DNA of 64,000 nt, taken from contig NZ_QANS01000001.1 in NCBI RefSeq assembly GCF_003052265.1, positions 558,001 to 622,000 on the forward strand. Direction: 5' to 3'. Numbering within the stretch: the first letter of the stretch is position 1; each line of letters opens with the position of its first letter. Below are positions 50,618-60,627 of the stretch, piece by piece. Source of the stretch: Stenotrophobium rhamnosiphilum (GTDB taxonomy: Bacteria; Pseudomonadota; Gammaproteobacteria; Nevskiales; Nevskiaceae). The notes under the pieces are model-generated. The model was not told the DNA's origin. It saw only the letters and a list, made by a program, of their open reading frames with translations, and searched no databases. A program made the position numbers and the translations under genes.

Positions 50618-51811
50618 ATGATAAAAAAACTCGGCATACCCACGGCGCTCGTCGCCACACTCTTACTTTCTGCTTGCGGTGGTGGTGGCGAAAGTTCTAC
50701 AGATGGAGGATCACCTGGTGTTGATTCGCGCAGCGCAGTCGTCGGTCCGCTGACACCAGTACAAAACACGCTTTCTACTTCTGTATTGCAACCACTGGCA
50801 GTCGCCACTGCAGGCACGCCGCTCGCTGGTGTTGTCAGCTGCGCTGACTTTGCAGTGAATGGTGACGCACTCAATATCGTCAACTCGCTGGCTAATAGCG
50901 TGCAGGCCGCTGCAACAAATCCTGCGGCAATCACCGGCGCCGCAGCACAGATTCAAACTCAAGTGCAGCAGCTCGCTTCAGATCTTCAGCAGATGCTGAC
51001 TTCGCTCGCGGGTGGTGCAGGCTGTAATGGCACGGGTTCAACCACGGCAGTGAGCACTAATCCACTCGCAGGTACACCGCTTGCTGCGCTGGGCGATCAG
51101 TTGCTTCCAGTGCTGGCCAACATTAAGAGCAGTTCTGGCAGCACGCCTTCACTGAGCACGTTGGCTGCACAGCTTTCACAGATCAGCCTTGCATTCGATA
51201 CTGCCTATGCACAGTTGCCAGCATCAGCGAAGACCGCACCTGTACTCGGCGGCGTACTGACGACGGTGAAAGGCACGGTGACTAGTCTGGTGTCCTTGCT
51301 GCAGACCGCAGCAGGCGGCAATCCAACGGCGACTACCGCAGCACTACAGACGACAGTGACATCACTGCTGAACAATCTGCTGTTGAATGTTCTGCCAGTG
51401 AATGCGATTCAGTCATCGAGCAGCAGCACGGCAATTTCAAATCCGATCACCGCTGCGATCACGCAGATCACTTCATTGCTTGGCACGGGATTGGGTTCTG
51501 GCGCTTCGCTGTCGACCTTGCAGAGCACGCTGACCAGCGCGCTGGCTCCAGTACTCTCAACCTTGAATCAAAGCTCTGGCGCAGGTGGTGCGACTTTCCT
51601 CACCAGCTTGTTGTCGCAGCTGACTGGTGCACTCTCGGCACTGCCTGCTGGTGGATCAGGTGCTAACGCAGTGACCAGTTTGCTCAACACCGTATTGCCG
51701 GCTGTGACCAGCACCATTACCGCAATCCTCGGCGGTGTGCTCGGTGGTGGCGGCTCGGGTGGCACTTGTATCTTTGCTGGCGTGCCGTTGCTGTCGGTGC
51801 TCTGCATGTAG
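50618..51811 (+). CDS. low-complexity surface lipoprotein of unknown function
   Basis: A 397-residue lipoprotein: signal peptide with lipobox LLLSACGGGGESS (Cys at residue 20), then a long segment of Ala, Ser, Thr, Leu and Gln with repeated helices like TTAALQTTVTSLLNNLLLN and STLQSTLTSALAPVLSTL, and a Gly/Cys end (GGTCIFAGVPLLSVLCM). ATG 50618 has an AAGGAG site; the frame is open to 50534. No domain is recognised. The terminal Cys pair could form a disulfide. Confidence 0.85.
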   Translation: MIKKLGIPTALVATLLLSACGGGGESSTDGGSPGVDSRSAVVGPLTPVQNTLSTSVLQPLAVATAGTPLAGVVSCADFAVNGDALNIVNSLANSVQAAATNPAAITGAAAQIQTQVQQLASDLQQMLTSLAGGAGCNGTGSTTAVSTNPLAGTPLAALGDQLLPVLANIKSSSGSTPSLSTLAAQLSQISLAFDTAYAQLPASAKTAPVLGGVLTTVKGTVTSLVSLLQTAAGGNPTATTAALQTTVTSLLNNLLLNVLPVNAIQSSSSSTAISNPITAAITQITSLLGTGLGSGASLSTLQSTLTSALAPVLSTLNQSSGAGGATFLTSLLSQLTGALSALPAGGSGANAVTSLLNTVLPAVTSTITAILGGVLGGGGSGGTCIFAGVPLLSVLCM

Positions 51812-51832
51812 CGTGTAGTAGGGCGTAGGACG

Positions 51833-51864
51833 AATAAGGGCGCCGAAAGGCGCCCTTATTTTTT
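51833..51864. terminator. terminator between lipoprotein and phospholipase genes
   Basis: A perfect 12-bp stem AATAAGGGCGCC / GGCGCCCTTATT with loop GAAA, followed by a T run; it works for both converging transcripts. Confidence 0.9.
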
Positions 51865-51883
51865 GCAGATGATACTTAGTGCG

Positions 51884-53344
51884 CTAGCGAATAAAGCCGT
51901 ATTGCACGCCCATGTCATACAGATTTTGCCAGTCAGCAAAATGATCGAGGCGTGATTGATAAACCTCAGGTGTCATTGCAGGTGCTGATTTGCCGAGTTC
52001 AGGAATAGGCAGGGAAGGCACGCCAGGCAGATGACCCGTATCGAGCAATTGATTGACGCAGAGCTGACCAAACGGACCCGGCGCAACATTGAATACAGGC
52101 GCAGAAAGATTCGGTGGATTTTTGAAATCCAAAGCAATCGCCAAATTGTTGACCTTGTCTGAACGCACCGACAAAGGATCCAGTCCAAAGCGCCAGCGAA
52201 TCAGATCGAGGATTGAATTGGGTTCAAAATCAAAATGAGTGATGTGACCACGTTTTGCGCGCGGGCCAATCAACAAGCAAGGCACGCGGAAACCTAAACG
52301 ACCATCGAGATTGCCGACTGCTTTTTCGGCGTCTGACACGAGGCCAACAGGTGGTTTAACGTGATCAAAGAAACCGCCCCACTCATCGTAGTTAATGATG
52401 AGCAGCGTCTTTTCCCAGTTGGGGCTGGTGCTGACGGCTTTATAAACTTGATTGAGAAAAGCCTGACCATCGCGCACGTCAGCAAATGGATGATCGTCTT
52501 GTGCAATGCCGTAGCCTTCGCCGACGGCAAGACCAAAATTGGGATCGATAAACGAGACGTTAGGCAGCGTGCCGTTTTTGCAGTCTGCGATAAAGCCGAC
52601 CAAGCCCAGGTTGGCATCATTAAATGGTTTGCTGATGCCCAGATATTTGGTGGCCCAAAGTACGGTGATCGGCAAATCGTTGAAGTAGTAACTCGTGCTC
52701 ACGCCTTTGGCAGCGCAGCGATCCCAGATCGTTGGTAGTGACGAGATATCAAAACCATTGCTGTTGCGATCGGTTTGCCCCGTGTGCATGTACATGCGAT
52801 TCGGGAAGGTCGAACTCAGAATGCCGGAGAAGTAACGATCACAAGTAGTGAATGCGGGCGCCGCGCCGCCGTAGAACGACAGATCGTTCTGCGTGTAATA
52901 ACCGATCGGGAAGGTGACGGAAGCATCGTTCACCGTTTTCAAAAAACCGTCGCACTTACCTTTGTTGTATTGCTCGCGACCGTCTTTGTAGCTGTGGCCC
53001 GGGTCTTCAAGCGTGCAGCCTTGGTACTCTGGTGCCAGCGGATAAGTCGACTGCATCTCGCCGTTCTTGTCCGGATATTTCAGGCCCGCCTGAATGCCGT
53101 CAGAGCCTGGCAGCCAACCGAGAAAATGGTCGTAGGAGCGGTTCTCCATCATCACAACGACGATGTGATCGATGCCCGAATCTTGCGGATTGGGTAGCGC
53201 AGCCATCAGCTGCTCTGCAGTCGTTGGTTCGCTGCGTGCGCAAGCGGAAAGCCCCGCACTTCCTGCAGCGCCAGCGGCAGCAATGCCTGCCAAAAAGCGG
53301 CGGCGCGATGCGTCAACCGTGGACTTCGGATCCTTCTCACTCAT
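51884..53344 (-). CDS. Tat-exported phospholipase C / acid phosphatase
   Basis: A 486-residue phosphoesterase with a Tat signal (SRRRFLAGIAAAGAAGSAGLSAC), which may also be a lipoprotein signal. Active-site motifs are VVMMENRSYDHFLGWLPG (about 67-84) and LLIINYDEWGGFFDHVKPP. It is a paralogue of the lipoprotein enzyme at 31162 but uses the folded-protein export route. The start is ATG 53344 rather than 53347, because GGGGAAG is too close to the first ATG. Upstream, GCGGACATGTATCCGC forms a small inverted repeat. Confidence 0.9.
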   Translation of the reverse strand: MSEKDPKSTVDASRRRFLAGIAAAGAAGSAGLSACARSEPTTAEQLMAALPNPQDSGIDHIVVVMMENRSYDHFLGWLPGSDGIQAGLKYPDKNGEMQSTYPLAPEYQGCTLEDPGHSYKDGREQYNKGKCDGFLKTVNDASVTFPIGYYTQNDLSFYGGAAPAFTTCDRYFSGILSSTFPNRMYMHTGQTDRNSNGFDISSLPTIWDRCAAKGVSTSYYFNDLPITVLWATKYLGISKPFNDANLGLVGFIADCKNGTLPNVSFIDPNFGLAVGEGYGIAQDDHPFADVRDGQAFLNQVYKAVSTSPNWEKTLLIINYDEWGGFFDHVKPPVGLVSDAEKAVGNLDGRLGFRVPCLLIGPRAKRGHITHFDFEPNSILDLIRWRFGLDPLSVRSDKVNNLAIALDFKNPPNLSAPVFNVAPGPFGQLCVNQLLDTGHLPGVPSLPIPELGKSAPAMTPEVYQSRLDHFADWQNLYDMGVQYGFIR

Positions 53345-53467
53345 CATCTTCCCCTAATCAGGGCGGATACATGTCCGCGCCATTGATCGTTAATCGAAAA
53401 ACGATGATGACATGATCGATTTACAGAACGATGACCAAGCAGAGGTAAATATGCCTCTGGTGCAGGC

Positions 53468-55789
53468 TTAGAGTTCGATCGACCAGGCTTTGTGCATCGG
53501 CGGTGGACGTTTGAAATCTTCGCCCAGCGTCTGTGCAGTGATGTCTTTGATCTTGAGTCCTTCCAACGCTGCGGTATCCAGCTTGAAGCCGCGACGGTTG
53601 GTGGAGAAATACAGCTTTCCGGCGGGCGTCAGCAGCTTGCTGCAGAGCGTGATCAGTTCAACGTGATCGCGCTGCGTATCGAGCGTGCCTTCCATCTTCT
53701 TGGAGTTGGAAAAGGTTGGCGGATCACAAAGAATCAGATCATAAAGCGTGGGGCGCGATTTGGCCGCTTCTTCGCGCAGCCAGAAAATGCAGTCGGCTCT
53801 GAGCAAGCGATGTTTATTGTCTTGCGAGCTGCGGCGGTCTGGATCTTCGGCGTAGAAACCGTTCAGTTCCAGATTGCGCTGCGCCCAGATGAGATAGGTG
53901 TTGGACAAATCGACCGACGTTGTCTGCGATGCACCACCCACAGCCGCGTGCACGCTGGCTGAGCCGGTGTAGCAGAACAGATTGAGGAAGCGTGCGCCGA
54001 TCGCTTCTTGCTGAATGCGATAGCGAAGCGGGCGGTGATCGAGGAACAGACCGGTGTCGAGATAGTCCTCGAAGTTCACACGCAGGCGACAGCCATGCTC
54101 TTCAACTTCCAGAAATTCTTCCTGCTGATCCATGCGCTGATACTGCGCTGTGCCTTTCTGTGCGCGACGAATCTTGAAGTGGATGCGTGAGCCCGGCACT
54201 TCGAGAATCTGCTGAATCTGTGACAACGCTTCACGCAAACGCTTTTCAGCTTTCACCGGATCAATGGTTTTCGGTGCAGCGTATTCCTGTACATGCACGT
54301 GACGAGCATCGGCTTCGTAGATGTCGACAGCGACTGCGTACTCGGGCAGATCGTTGTCATACACACGATAGTTGCTAACGCCTTCGCGCTTGGCCCACTT
54401 GGTCAGATGCTTAAGGTTTTTGCGCAGACGATTGCCGAAGTCTTCGCCGCCGGTGAGGGGCAGTGGTTCTGGCTGAACAGCAACTGGTGGAGCTGCAGCC
54501 GCTTTCTTCGCTGCCATTGCTTTGGCCCATGGGCTTAAAGGCGCGGCGGGTGCTTCGTTGGTTTCTTCTACTTCGTTCTCAACATCAATCTCAGCAACTT
54601 CAGGCTCGACAGCAACAGGCGCTGCCATCGTGCGAGGTGCGAGATCAAAGTTGAGCAGCTTGCAGGGTAGGGCGCCGTTGAACAGTGCGTAGATCGAACT
54701 AGTACGCAGGCCAATACGCGGACCAAGATCAGCGCGGCCGGTGAACACAGAAGCCTTCCAACCGGTGAAGCGCATCTTTAATGCAGAACCAAACAGCGAA
54801 TACAGCTTGATGATTTCTGCTTCAGCGCCGAGGCGTTCGCCGTAAGGCGGGTTGACCACGACGAGGCCAGCCTTTTCACCGATGGGGCGCATTTCAGACG
54901 CGTCCATCACCTGCCACTGCAGATATTTTTCGAGCCCTGCGCGTTCTGCGTTGAGGCGTGCGGATTTGATCGTGCTGGCGTCGAGATCCTGTCCCATCAT
55001 CAAGGGCAATTTCTTCGCCCTGCCTTTGGCTTTGCGTGCGCGTGCTTCGGCAACGAGATCGTTCCAGACTTTAGGCTTGTGCTCGAGCCAATGCTCAAAG
55101 CCCCAGCGCAGGCGCTCAAGACCGGGCGCGATATCCATTGCCATCATCGCGGCTTCAATCACCAACGTGCCGGAGCCGCACATCGGATCGAGCAGCGGCG
55201 CGTTCTGTTCCATCAACGCGGGCCAACCGGCGCGAATCAAAATTGCGGCGGCTAGATTTTCTTTCAGCGGCGCTTCAACGCTGCGTGAGCGATAACCGCG
55301 GCGATGCAAGCTGTCGCCAGCAAGGTCGAGGCTCAGCGTCGCGTTGAGCTTGTCCATGTGCAGATGCACGCGGATGTTCGGGCTATCGGCGTCGACGTTC
55401 GGACGTTCGCCAAATTTCTCGCGGAAAACGTCAGCGATCGCGTCTTTGACTTTCAGGCCGGCGAAATTGGTGTGCGTGACATTCGGCGAGTTGCCTGCCA
55501 CTTCAATTGCAAAGGTGCTGCTGAGCTCGAACAGATCCGTCCAGTCGATGGCCTTGGCGCCGGTATAAAGCGCATCGGCATCCGGAAGCGGGAAGGTCGT
55601 CAGCGGCATCAGCACTCGGATCGCGAGGCGCGACCACAGACAAGCGCGATAAGCGACGAGCTGTTCGCCGGTAAATGAGACGCCGCCATTACGCTCTTTA
55701 ACGTCGGTTGCGCCAAAGGTTGCCAGCTCGGCGGCTAGTAGGGGTTCCACGCCCTTGGGGCAGGTGGCGAATAAAGGGAAGGCGCTCAT
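53468..55789 (-). CDS. rlmL: fused 23S rRNA G2445/G2069 methyltransferase RlmKL
   Basis: A 773-residue fusion: THUMP domain, an N-terminal RlmL methyltransferase (DPMCGSGTLVIEAAMMA, VVNPPYGERLG) and a C-terminal RlmK-type methyltransferase (FLNLFCYTGSASVHAAVGGA, LILCDPPTFSNSKKMEGTLD). Start 55789 gives MSAFPLFATCPKGVEPLL; the longer frame to 56089 overlaps the next gene. Compared with E. coli RlmKL (about 700 residues) an extra Glu/Ala-rich linker of about 70 residues sits between the two halves. Confidence 0.95.
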   Translation of the reverse strand: MSAFPLFATCPKGVEPLLAAELATFGATDVKERNGGVSFTGEQLVAYRACLWSRLAIRVLMPLTTFPLPDADALYTGAKAIDWTDLFELSSTFAIEVAGNSPNVTHTNFAGLKVKDAIADVFREKFGERPNVDADSPNIRVHLHMDKLNATLSLDLAGDSLHRRGYRSRSVEAPLKENLAAAILIRAGWPALMEQNAPLLDPMCGSGTLVIEAAMMAMDIAPGLERLRWGFEHWLEHKPKVWNDLVAEARARKAKGRAKKLPLMMGQDLDASTIKSARLNAERAGLEKYLQWQVMDASEMRPIGEKAGLVVVNPPYGERLGAEAEIIKLYSLFGSALKMRFTGWKASVFTGRADLGPRIGLRTSSIYALFNGALPCKLLNFDLAPRTMAAPVAVEPEVAEIDVENEVEETNEAPAAPLSPWAKAMAAKKAAAAPPVAVQPEPLPLTGGEDFGNRLRKNLKHLTKWAKREGVSNYRVYDNDLPEYAVAVDIYEADARHVHVQEYAAPKTIDPVKAEKRLREALSQIQQILEVPGSRIHFKIRRAQKGTAQYQRMDQQEEFLEVEEHGCRLRVNFEDYLDTGLFLDHRPLRYRIQQEAIGARFLNLFCYTGSASVHAAVGGASQTTSVDLSNTYLIWAQRNLELNGFYAEDPDRRSSQDNKHRLLRADCIFWLREEAAKSRPTLYDLILCDPPTFSNSKKMEGTLDTQRDHVELITLCSKLLTPAGKLYFSTNRRGFKLDTAALEGLKIKDITAQTLGEDFKRPPPMHKAWSIEL

Positions 55790-55873
55790 GCCCCTATTAT
55801 CACCCGAGGCATCAATTTTCAGACAGCTTTTTGCGATAACCTCGGCTTCCACGCCAATCATGCAGAGAGAGAC

Positions 55874-56476
55874 ATGAATATCGTCGACACCATCCTCAAT
55901 TCTCAGGGCGGCCAGACCGTCGAAAAGCTGGCCAGCCAGTTCGGTCTCAACACCGAACAGGCCCGCGAAACCGTACAAAACCTTGTGCCGACCCTGATCA
56001 ACGCCGCCAAAAGCGCCGTTGCCCAGCCCGGCGGCGTGCAAAAGCTGCAGGACATCCTCAAAAACGGCGGCCATCAGGAATATCTGCAAAACCTATCGCA
56101 GGCTTTCAGTGCCGACGGCATCGCCAAGGGCCAGAAGACCATCGAACAGCTGCTCGGCAGCAACGAAGCCGTAAACCTGATCGTGACCCACCTGGCCGAC
56201 AAGACCGGCGTCGCCGCGGACAAGATCACCCAAGTATTGCCGGCCATGACCAATCTGGTGATGGGTGCGCTGGCTAAAGTTCAGGAGTCGCCAGTTGGTG
56301 ATCTGGTGAACACCGCTTTGAATAGCCCACTGGGCAAGATGGTCGGTGGTTTTCTCGGCGGTGGCGCTCAGGCCGAAGGCGGCAACAACCCGCTTGCTGC
56401 GGTGACCACACTGCTCGAAAAATACAATGTCAGCAGTATTGCTGATGATGTGTTGGGCAAGATTTTTAGGCGCTGA
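55874..56476 (+). CDS. YidB-like DUF937 protein
   Basis: A 200-residue soluble protein starting MNIVDTILNSQGGQTVEKLASQFGLN, with helical repeats and a Gly-rich C-terminal turn (GKMVGGFLGGGAQAEGGNNPL), as in DUF937/YidB-like proteins. Function unknown. It is divergent from rlmL with 84 bases between starts. Confidence 0.82.
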   Translation: MNIVDTILNSQGGQTVEKLASQFGLNTEQARETVQNLVPTLINAAKSAVAQPGGVQKLQDILKNGGHQEYLQNLSQAFSADGIAKGQKTIEQLLGSNEAVNLIVTHLADKTGVAADKITQVLPAMTNLVMGALAKVQESPVGDLVNTALNSPLGKMVGGFLGGGAQAEGGNNPLAAVTTLLEKYNVSSIADDVLGKIFRR

Positions 56477-56599
56477 AATTCTTTGACTGTGCTGTCGTCC
56501 GGCGCATGGCCGACGGACGACAGCATTGGCGCGACGACCGCGCCGCTGCGGTGATCTGATCTGCGTCACTCTTGGTTAACAAAGATACCGGGGGAACGT

Positions 56600-57442
56600 A
56601 TGTCGAAAATCGAAGAGCGTTTGATGAATGCAGTGCGTGAAGGCATTGCAAAAGATCGTCTGCCATTGCCCACGTTGCCCGAAGTGGCATTGCGTATTCA
56701 GGAGTTGGCGCGTGACAAGAACGTCACCGCCAGTCGCATGGCTGCCGAGATTTCTCGCGATCCTGCAACCGCAGCGCGTCTGCTCAGAATCGCGAATAGC
56801 TCCGCGCAACGCTCAATACGCAAAATCGACAATTTGCAGATGGCGGTTGCGCGACTCGGTATCGATCTAACCAATAGCATCGTCACCACCTTGACGATGT
56901 CGCAACTGTTTCGTGCGCGCTCCGAGCTTGTTGGCCGTTTCTTGAAAGCGAGTTGGGTGCGCAGTCAGGAAATTGCGGCGATGTCGCATGTGATGGCCGC
57001 GCATTTCACCGTGCTCAAACCTGAACTGGCCATGTTGGCGGGTCTAACGCATGAGATTGGCGTGTTGCCGATTTTGCGGCTCGCCGATGACTTTCCTGAG
57101 ATCAACGAAGATCCGGCGGCGTTGGAGCGAGTGCTACAGCAACTGCATCCACGCACTGGTTGCCTCGTGTTGCGCGTGTGGAATTTTCCGCCAGAGATTG
57201 TTGACGTGCCGATGCTGCACTTGGATTTTTCGCGTCGCCACGATGGCCCAGCGGATTACGCCGATGTCGTTACGGTCGCCAACTTACAGAGTCATGTTGG
57301 ACAGAATACCGCGCTGGCCGACATTGATCGCACACGCGTGCCTGCGTTTCAGAAGCTTGATATCAGTCCGGAAGTCGACGTTCTTGAGGGTGGCGATATT
57401 CACGATGAGCTACAAGAAAGCTACGCGCTGCTGGCTGCGTAG
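56600..57442 (+). CDS. HDOD-domain signalling protein
   Basis: A 280-residue protein that is almost entirely one HDOD domain: LPTLPEVALRIQELARD, AAEISRDPATAARLLRIANS and MLAGLTHEIGVLPILRLAD (an HD-like pair). HDOD proteins link to c-di-GMP and phosphorelay signalling without phosphodiesterase activity. No receiver or GGDEF domain is attached. Confidence 0.92.
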   Translation: MSKIEERLMNAVREGIAKDRLPLPTLPEVALRIQELARDKNVTASRMAAEISRDPATAARLLRIANSSAQRSIRKIDNLQMAVARLGIDLTNSIVTTLTMSQLFRARSELVGRFLKASWVRSQEIAAMSHVMAAHFTVLKPELAMLAGLTHEIGVLPILRLADDFPEINEDPAALERVLQQLHPRTGCLVLRVWNFPPEIVDVPMLHLDFSRRHDGPADYADVVTVANLQSHVGQNTALADIDRTRVPAFQKLDISPEVDVLEGGDIHDELQESYALLAA

Positions 57443-57446
57443 GCCC

Positions 57447-57481
57447 AATAAAAAAGCCGGCTTGCGCCGGCTTTTTTATTT
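57447..57481. terminator. bidirectional terminator after the HDOD gene
   Basis: A long stem, AATAAAAAAGCCGGC with GCCGGCTTTTTTATT around a TTGC loop, with A and T runs on both sides. Confidence 0.92.
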
Positions 57482-57491
57482 AGCAGAACCC

Positions 57492-59972
57492 TTACTGAAA
57501 ATTCATCGTCAGGTTGGCCGTGTAGAAGCGACCGCGATCCGTACGCACGCCAGCTAAGTTGCCCGGCGCCAATGGTTGGCCGACGATTTGATCGTAGATC
57601 AACTGATTGGTGATGTTCTGAGCCGCAACGCTGATCACCCAGCTATCGTCAGGGCGCGCAATGATTGCGCGTGCATTGAGGATGGTGGTGGAGGGCTGCA
57701 GTTTGCGCTCGTCGTCATCAACGTCGAGATAACGGCTGCTGCGATACAGAATGTCTGCAGCAAAGGTTGCGACCAAGCCCAGTGGGTCTACGTTCTGTGA
57801 GTAGGATGGAATCAGGCTTCCAGTCCAGCGTGGAGCAAATGCCAGCGGCTTGCCGGTGAGGTCTTGCGTGGATTTTCCGGAACCTGCAATGGCAGGTGCC
57901 TCGTGATAGCTCTTGTAACGTGCATCTGCGAAACCCAGAGAGCTGCTCAGCGAGAGGCCACGGATTGGCAGTAACCAGCGGCTATCCACTTCAAAGCCGC
58001 GTGAGCGTGCAGCTGCTGCGTTGAGAATGACAAAGCTGTTGTCTTGGAAAGATGAGATCTGAAGATTGTCGAAGTCGGTGGAAAATACCGACGCCGAAAT
58101 ATTCATTGAGCCGCCCATCAAACGCGTCTTGCCGCCGACTTCATAACTGGTCGCACGCTCTGCCTTGAACTCAAGATTATCCGGAGCCAGTGGCAGTGCG
58201 TTGAAGCCACCGCTCTTGAAGCCGCGCGAGAACGTCGCATAGGCGCTCGTGTTTCTACTCGGTGTCCACTTCACGCCAAGTTTCGGCGAGAAATCTCTTT
58301 CTTCGATTGACACCGGTGAGACGTGATTACACTGATGTGCGATCAGAGAAATAATCGAGATGCCGCATTTCGCGGGCTGGCCCGTGAGTTGCGAGATGAT
58401 CGGTGAAACGACCGCGTTTTGCGTTAGCTCATCCTGCAACTGCTGTGGCAGCAGGCTGATGACTGGCAGCCCATTGGATTCGCTGCTGGCGACGCCATCT
58501 TTTTTCTCGTAGCCGAAACGTGCTCCACCAATCAGCGCCCATTCAGGCAAAAACATATGTTCAAACTGACCGAAGATGGCGTACGCCTTGTCGTGCTGAG
58601 TGAGGTTAACTCTGGCAGCTTGGGCGGTATCGATCCCCGCGGAAGTAAGAGCTGAAAGTACTGTCTCTAGAAGGGGTGAAGCTTGATAAATCGCGCCACG
58701 AATAGGTTGAGGTATATCGTCGCCGTTCGCTGCTCCCTCATAGGCTAGCGCTTCGGAAAGTCTCTCAATCTCAAATTTGTCGGACGTTTTGAAATTCGAA
58801 TCGAAGTAGTAAAGCCCGGTGACAAATGAGAAGCCGTGGCCCCAGCCTAAGAGCGTAGGGTTGTTGCCGCTAAAGCGCAGTTCCTGGCTGAACTGTCGAT
58901 AAGGGCTGGGTTGAATCAGTGAGTCGCGGATGAATACGACAGGTGTGAAATCCGCGTCGAGATCACGTGCCTTGGTGAACTGTTCGCCGTAAGCACTGAT
59001 TGAAGTGAATTCAAGATTCTTGATGTCGAGCGTGCCGCCCATATCGTGCGTCAGCGTGAAATTGGCACCGCTGATGATGCTGGCTTCTTTCGACGGAACA
59101 TTGGATGAGTTGCGATTGCTGCGTGGATTGCTGTCGAAGTCGGGATCACGATCCTTAATCAGTTGTGTCATCGCTTCTGACGCAGAAATGATCTTGAAGA
59201 TATTGAAGTTCTCGAACTGATTCGAGGTAAAGCCTTCAATGTCGCCTCTCCAACCCTCTGCAGGTTCAACGCTGATGCGCAGGCGCGAGGTGTATTGGCG
59301 TGGGTTGCGTTCGTCGCGCTTTAAGAAGGTGTTGTAAAGCACGCCATCGCTCATCGAGTAGTTACCCGAAAAGCGAACAGCAACGCCTTCCATCAAAGGC
59401 AGATTCAACATTGGACGGTAGGTGCGTGCGCCGTAACCTGCGGTGAGCACTTCCATGCGCGCATTGACGCCATCTTCTTCTGGTGCGCGCGTCACGATGT
59501 TGAGCAGACCCGCAGTGCTGTTCTTGCCGAACAGCGTGCCCTGCGGGCCACGCAGAACTTCAAAGCGATCAACATCACTCACGAATGCCGTAGCGAAACT
59601 GGAGCGGCCATAGAACACACCATCAATCACGGTGCCGACGGAAGGATCGGATGCTTGATTGGAGTTGGGCGTGCCGAGTCCACGCACGCTGACCTGTGCA
59701 GCGGATGACGTCATCAGGATGGTGACGTTGGCAGCGTAGTTCTGCATCGTGTCGACATCCATCACGCCGATTTCACGCATGAAATCGCCGTCGATGCTGG
59801 TGACCGAAGCAGGAACTTGCTCCAGCGTCTGCGCCATTTTTTGGCCGGTGACAATCACCGTTGGCAGCACACGCTGCTCAGGATCTGCGGCATGCGCTTC
59901 AGTGAGAGCGGCAGCAGCTAGGGCACACGCAAAAGCTAAACGCGGCAACGGTGCCGCCAATCGATAATTCAT
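57492..59972 (-). CDS. TonB-dependent receptor
   Basis: An 826-residue outer-membrane receptor: signal peptide ending near EAHA, a TonB-box-like segment VLPTVIVTGQK, plug motifs (QVPASVTSIDGDFMREIG, FEVLRGPQGTLFGKNSTAG, NIVTRAP) and a barrel ending in the aromatic tail RFYTANLTMNFQ. The sequence style is that of the large iron-complex receptor group common in Sphingomonadales and Xanthomonadales; the ligand is unknown. ATG 59972 has an AGGA site, so it is preferred over the ATG at 59984. Confidence 0.92.
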   Translation of the reverse strand: MNYRLAAPLPRLAFACALAAAALTEAHAADPEQRVLPTVIVTGQKMAQTLEQVPASVTSIDGDFMREIGVMDVDTMQNYAANVTILMTSSAAQVSVRGLGTPNSNQASDPSVGTVIDGVFYGRSSFATAFVSDVDRFEVLRGPQGTLFGKNSTAGLLNIVTRAPEEDGVNARMEVLTAGYGARTYRPMLNLPLMEGVAVRFSGNYSMSDGVLYNTFLKRDERNPRQYTSRLRISVEPAEGWRGDIEGFTSNQFENFNIFKIISASEAMTQLIKDRDPDFDSNPRSNRNSSNVPSKEASIISGANFTLTHDMGGTLDIKNLEFTSISAYGEQFTKARDLDADFTPVVFIRDSLIQPSPYRQFSQELRFSGNNPTLLGWGHGFSFVTGLYYFDSNFKTSDKFEIERLSEALAYEGAANGDDIPQPIRGAIYQASPLLETVLSALTSAGIDTAQAARVNLTQHDKAYAIFGQFEHMFLPEWALIGGARFGYEKKDGVASSESNGLPVISLLPQQLQDELTQNAVVSPIISQLTGQPAKCGISIISLIAHQCNHVSPVSIEERDFSPKLGVKWTPSRNTSAYATFSRGFKSGGFNALPLAPDNLEFKAERATSYEVGGKTRLMGGSMNISASVFSTDFDNLQISSFQDNSFVILNAAAARSRGFEVDSRWLLPIRGLSLSSSLGFADARYKSYHEAPAIAGSGKSTQDLTGKPLAFAPRWTGSLIPSYSQNVDPLGLVATFAADILYRSSRYLDVDDDERKLQPSTTILNARAIIARPDDSWVISVAAQNITNQLIYDQIVGQPLAPGNLAGVRTDRGRFYTANLTMNFQ

Positions 59973-60018
59973 TATTTTCCTCATTGCGAATTCGCGTCCT
60001 TGCAGTCAGAGCGCACAA

Positions 60019-60609
60019 CTAGCAGCTGGCTTTAAGCTTGGCCGTTTGTTCTTTAATTTGTTTGATCAGGCCATCAAAACCCTGATCTTTGAAAATCTTG
60101 TCGTACTGTGCCGAGCGCAGCGCCAGATCGCTCACACCTTCAGCAATCACATTGATCGTACGCCAGCCAGCCGGCGTCTCGCGAAGGATGTATTCAAAAT
60201 GAACTGAATCATCAGACGGCAGATTCAACGCAGCGCGGACGGCGCGCATTTTGCCGTTATCTTGCGTGTCCAGTGTGGTGAACTTTTCGCCGTTGAATTT
60301 GGTGAACTGAGCGGCGTAGGTGCTGATCACCATGTCTCGCAGGGTCGCGGTGAATTCGTTTTGTTGTGCAGTGCTCAGCGTGCGCCATTGGCGGCGCAAT
60401 ACGTGCTGCGCCAGAAACGGCATATCAAAGGTGTTATCGACGGCCGGATTTAGGCGTTGCCCGCGATCCTTGCAGCTGTAGGACGCGCCATGTTTCATGT
60501 TGTCGAGCAGCACCGCATGGAAGGTGGTGACGGTGTCAGCAGGCGACAATGCGGCATAGGCCGTCGGCATGCCGATGACAAATAAAAACAGTGCAAAAAA
60601 TCTCAGCAT
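60019..60609 (-). CDS. hpnM: HpnM/MlaC-type periplasmic lipid carrier
   Basis: A 196-residue periplasmic protein of the MlaC/Ttg2D fold with signal peptide MLRFFALFLFVIGMPTAYA. Internal features are FLAQHVLRRQWRTLSTAQQNEFTATLRDMVISTYA and WRTINVIAEGVSDLALRSAQYDKIFKDQG. Placement 18 bases after the HpnN-type exporter makes it the HpnM partner that shuttles hopanoid or other lipid to the outer membrane. Confidence 0.9.
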   Translation of the reverse strand: MLRFFALFLFVIGMPTAYAALSPADTVTTFHAVLLDNMKHGASYSCKDRGQRLNPAVDNTFDMPFLAQHVLRRQWRTLSTAQQNEFTATLRDMVISTYAAQFTKFNGEKFTTLDTQDNGKMRAVRAALNLPSDDSVHFEYILRETPAGWRTINVIAEGVSDLALRSAQYDKIFKDQGFDGLIKQIKEQTAKLKASC

Positions 60610-60627
60610 TTCTGGACTCTTGATCTA

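Noticed and set aside
54852-55295. 147-codon plus-strand open frame opposite rlmL
   Set aside because: Antisense shadow with no domain.
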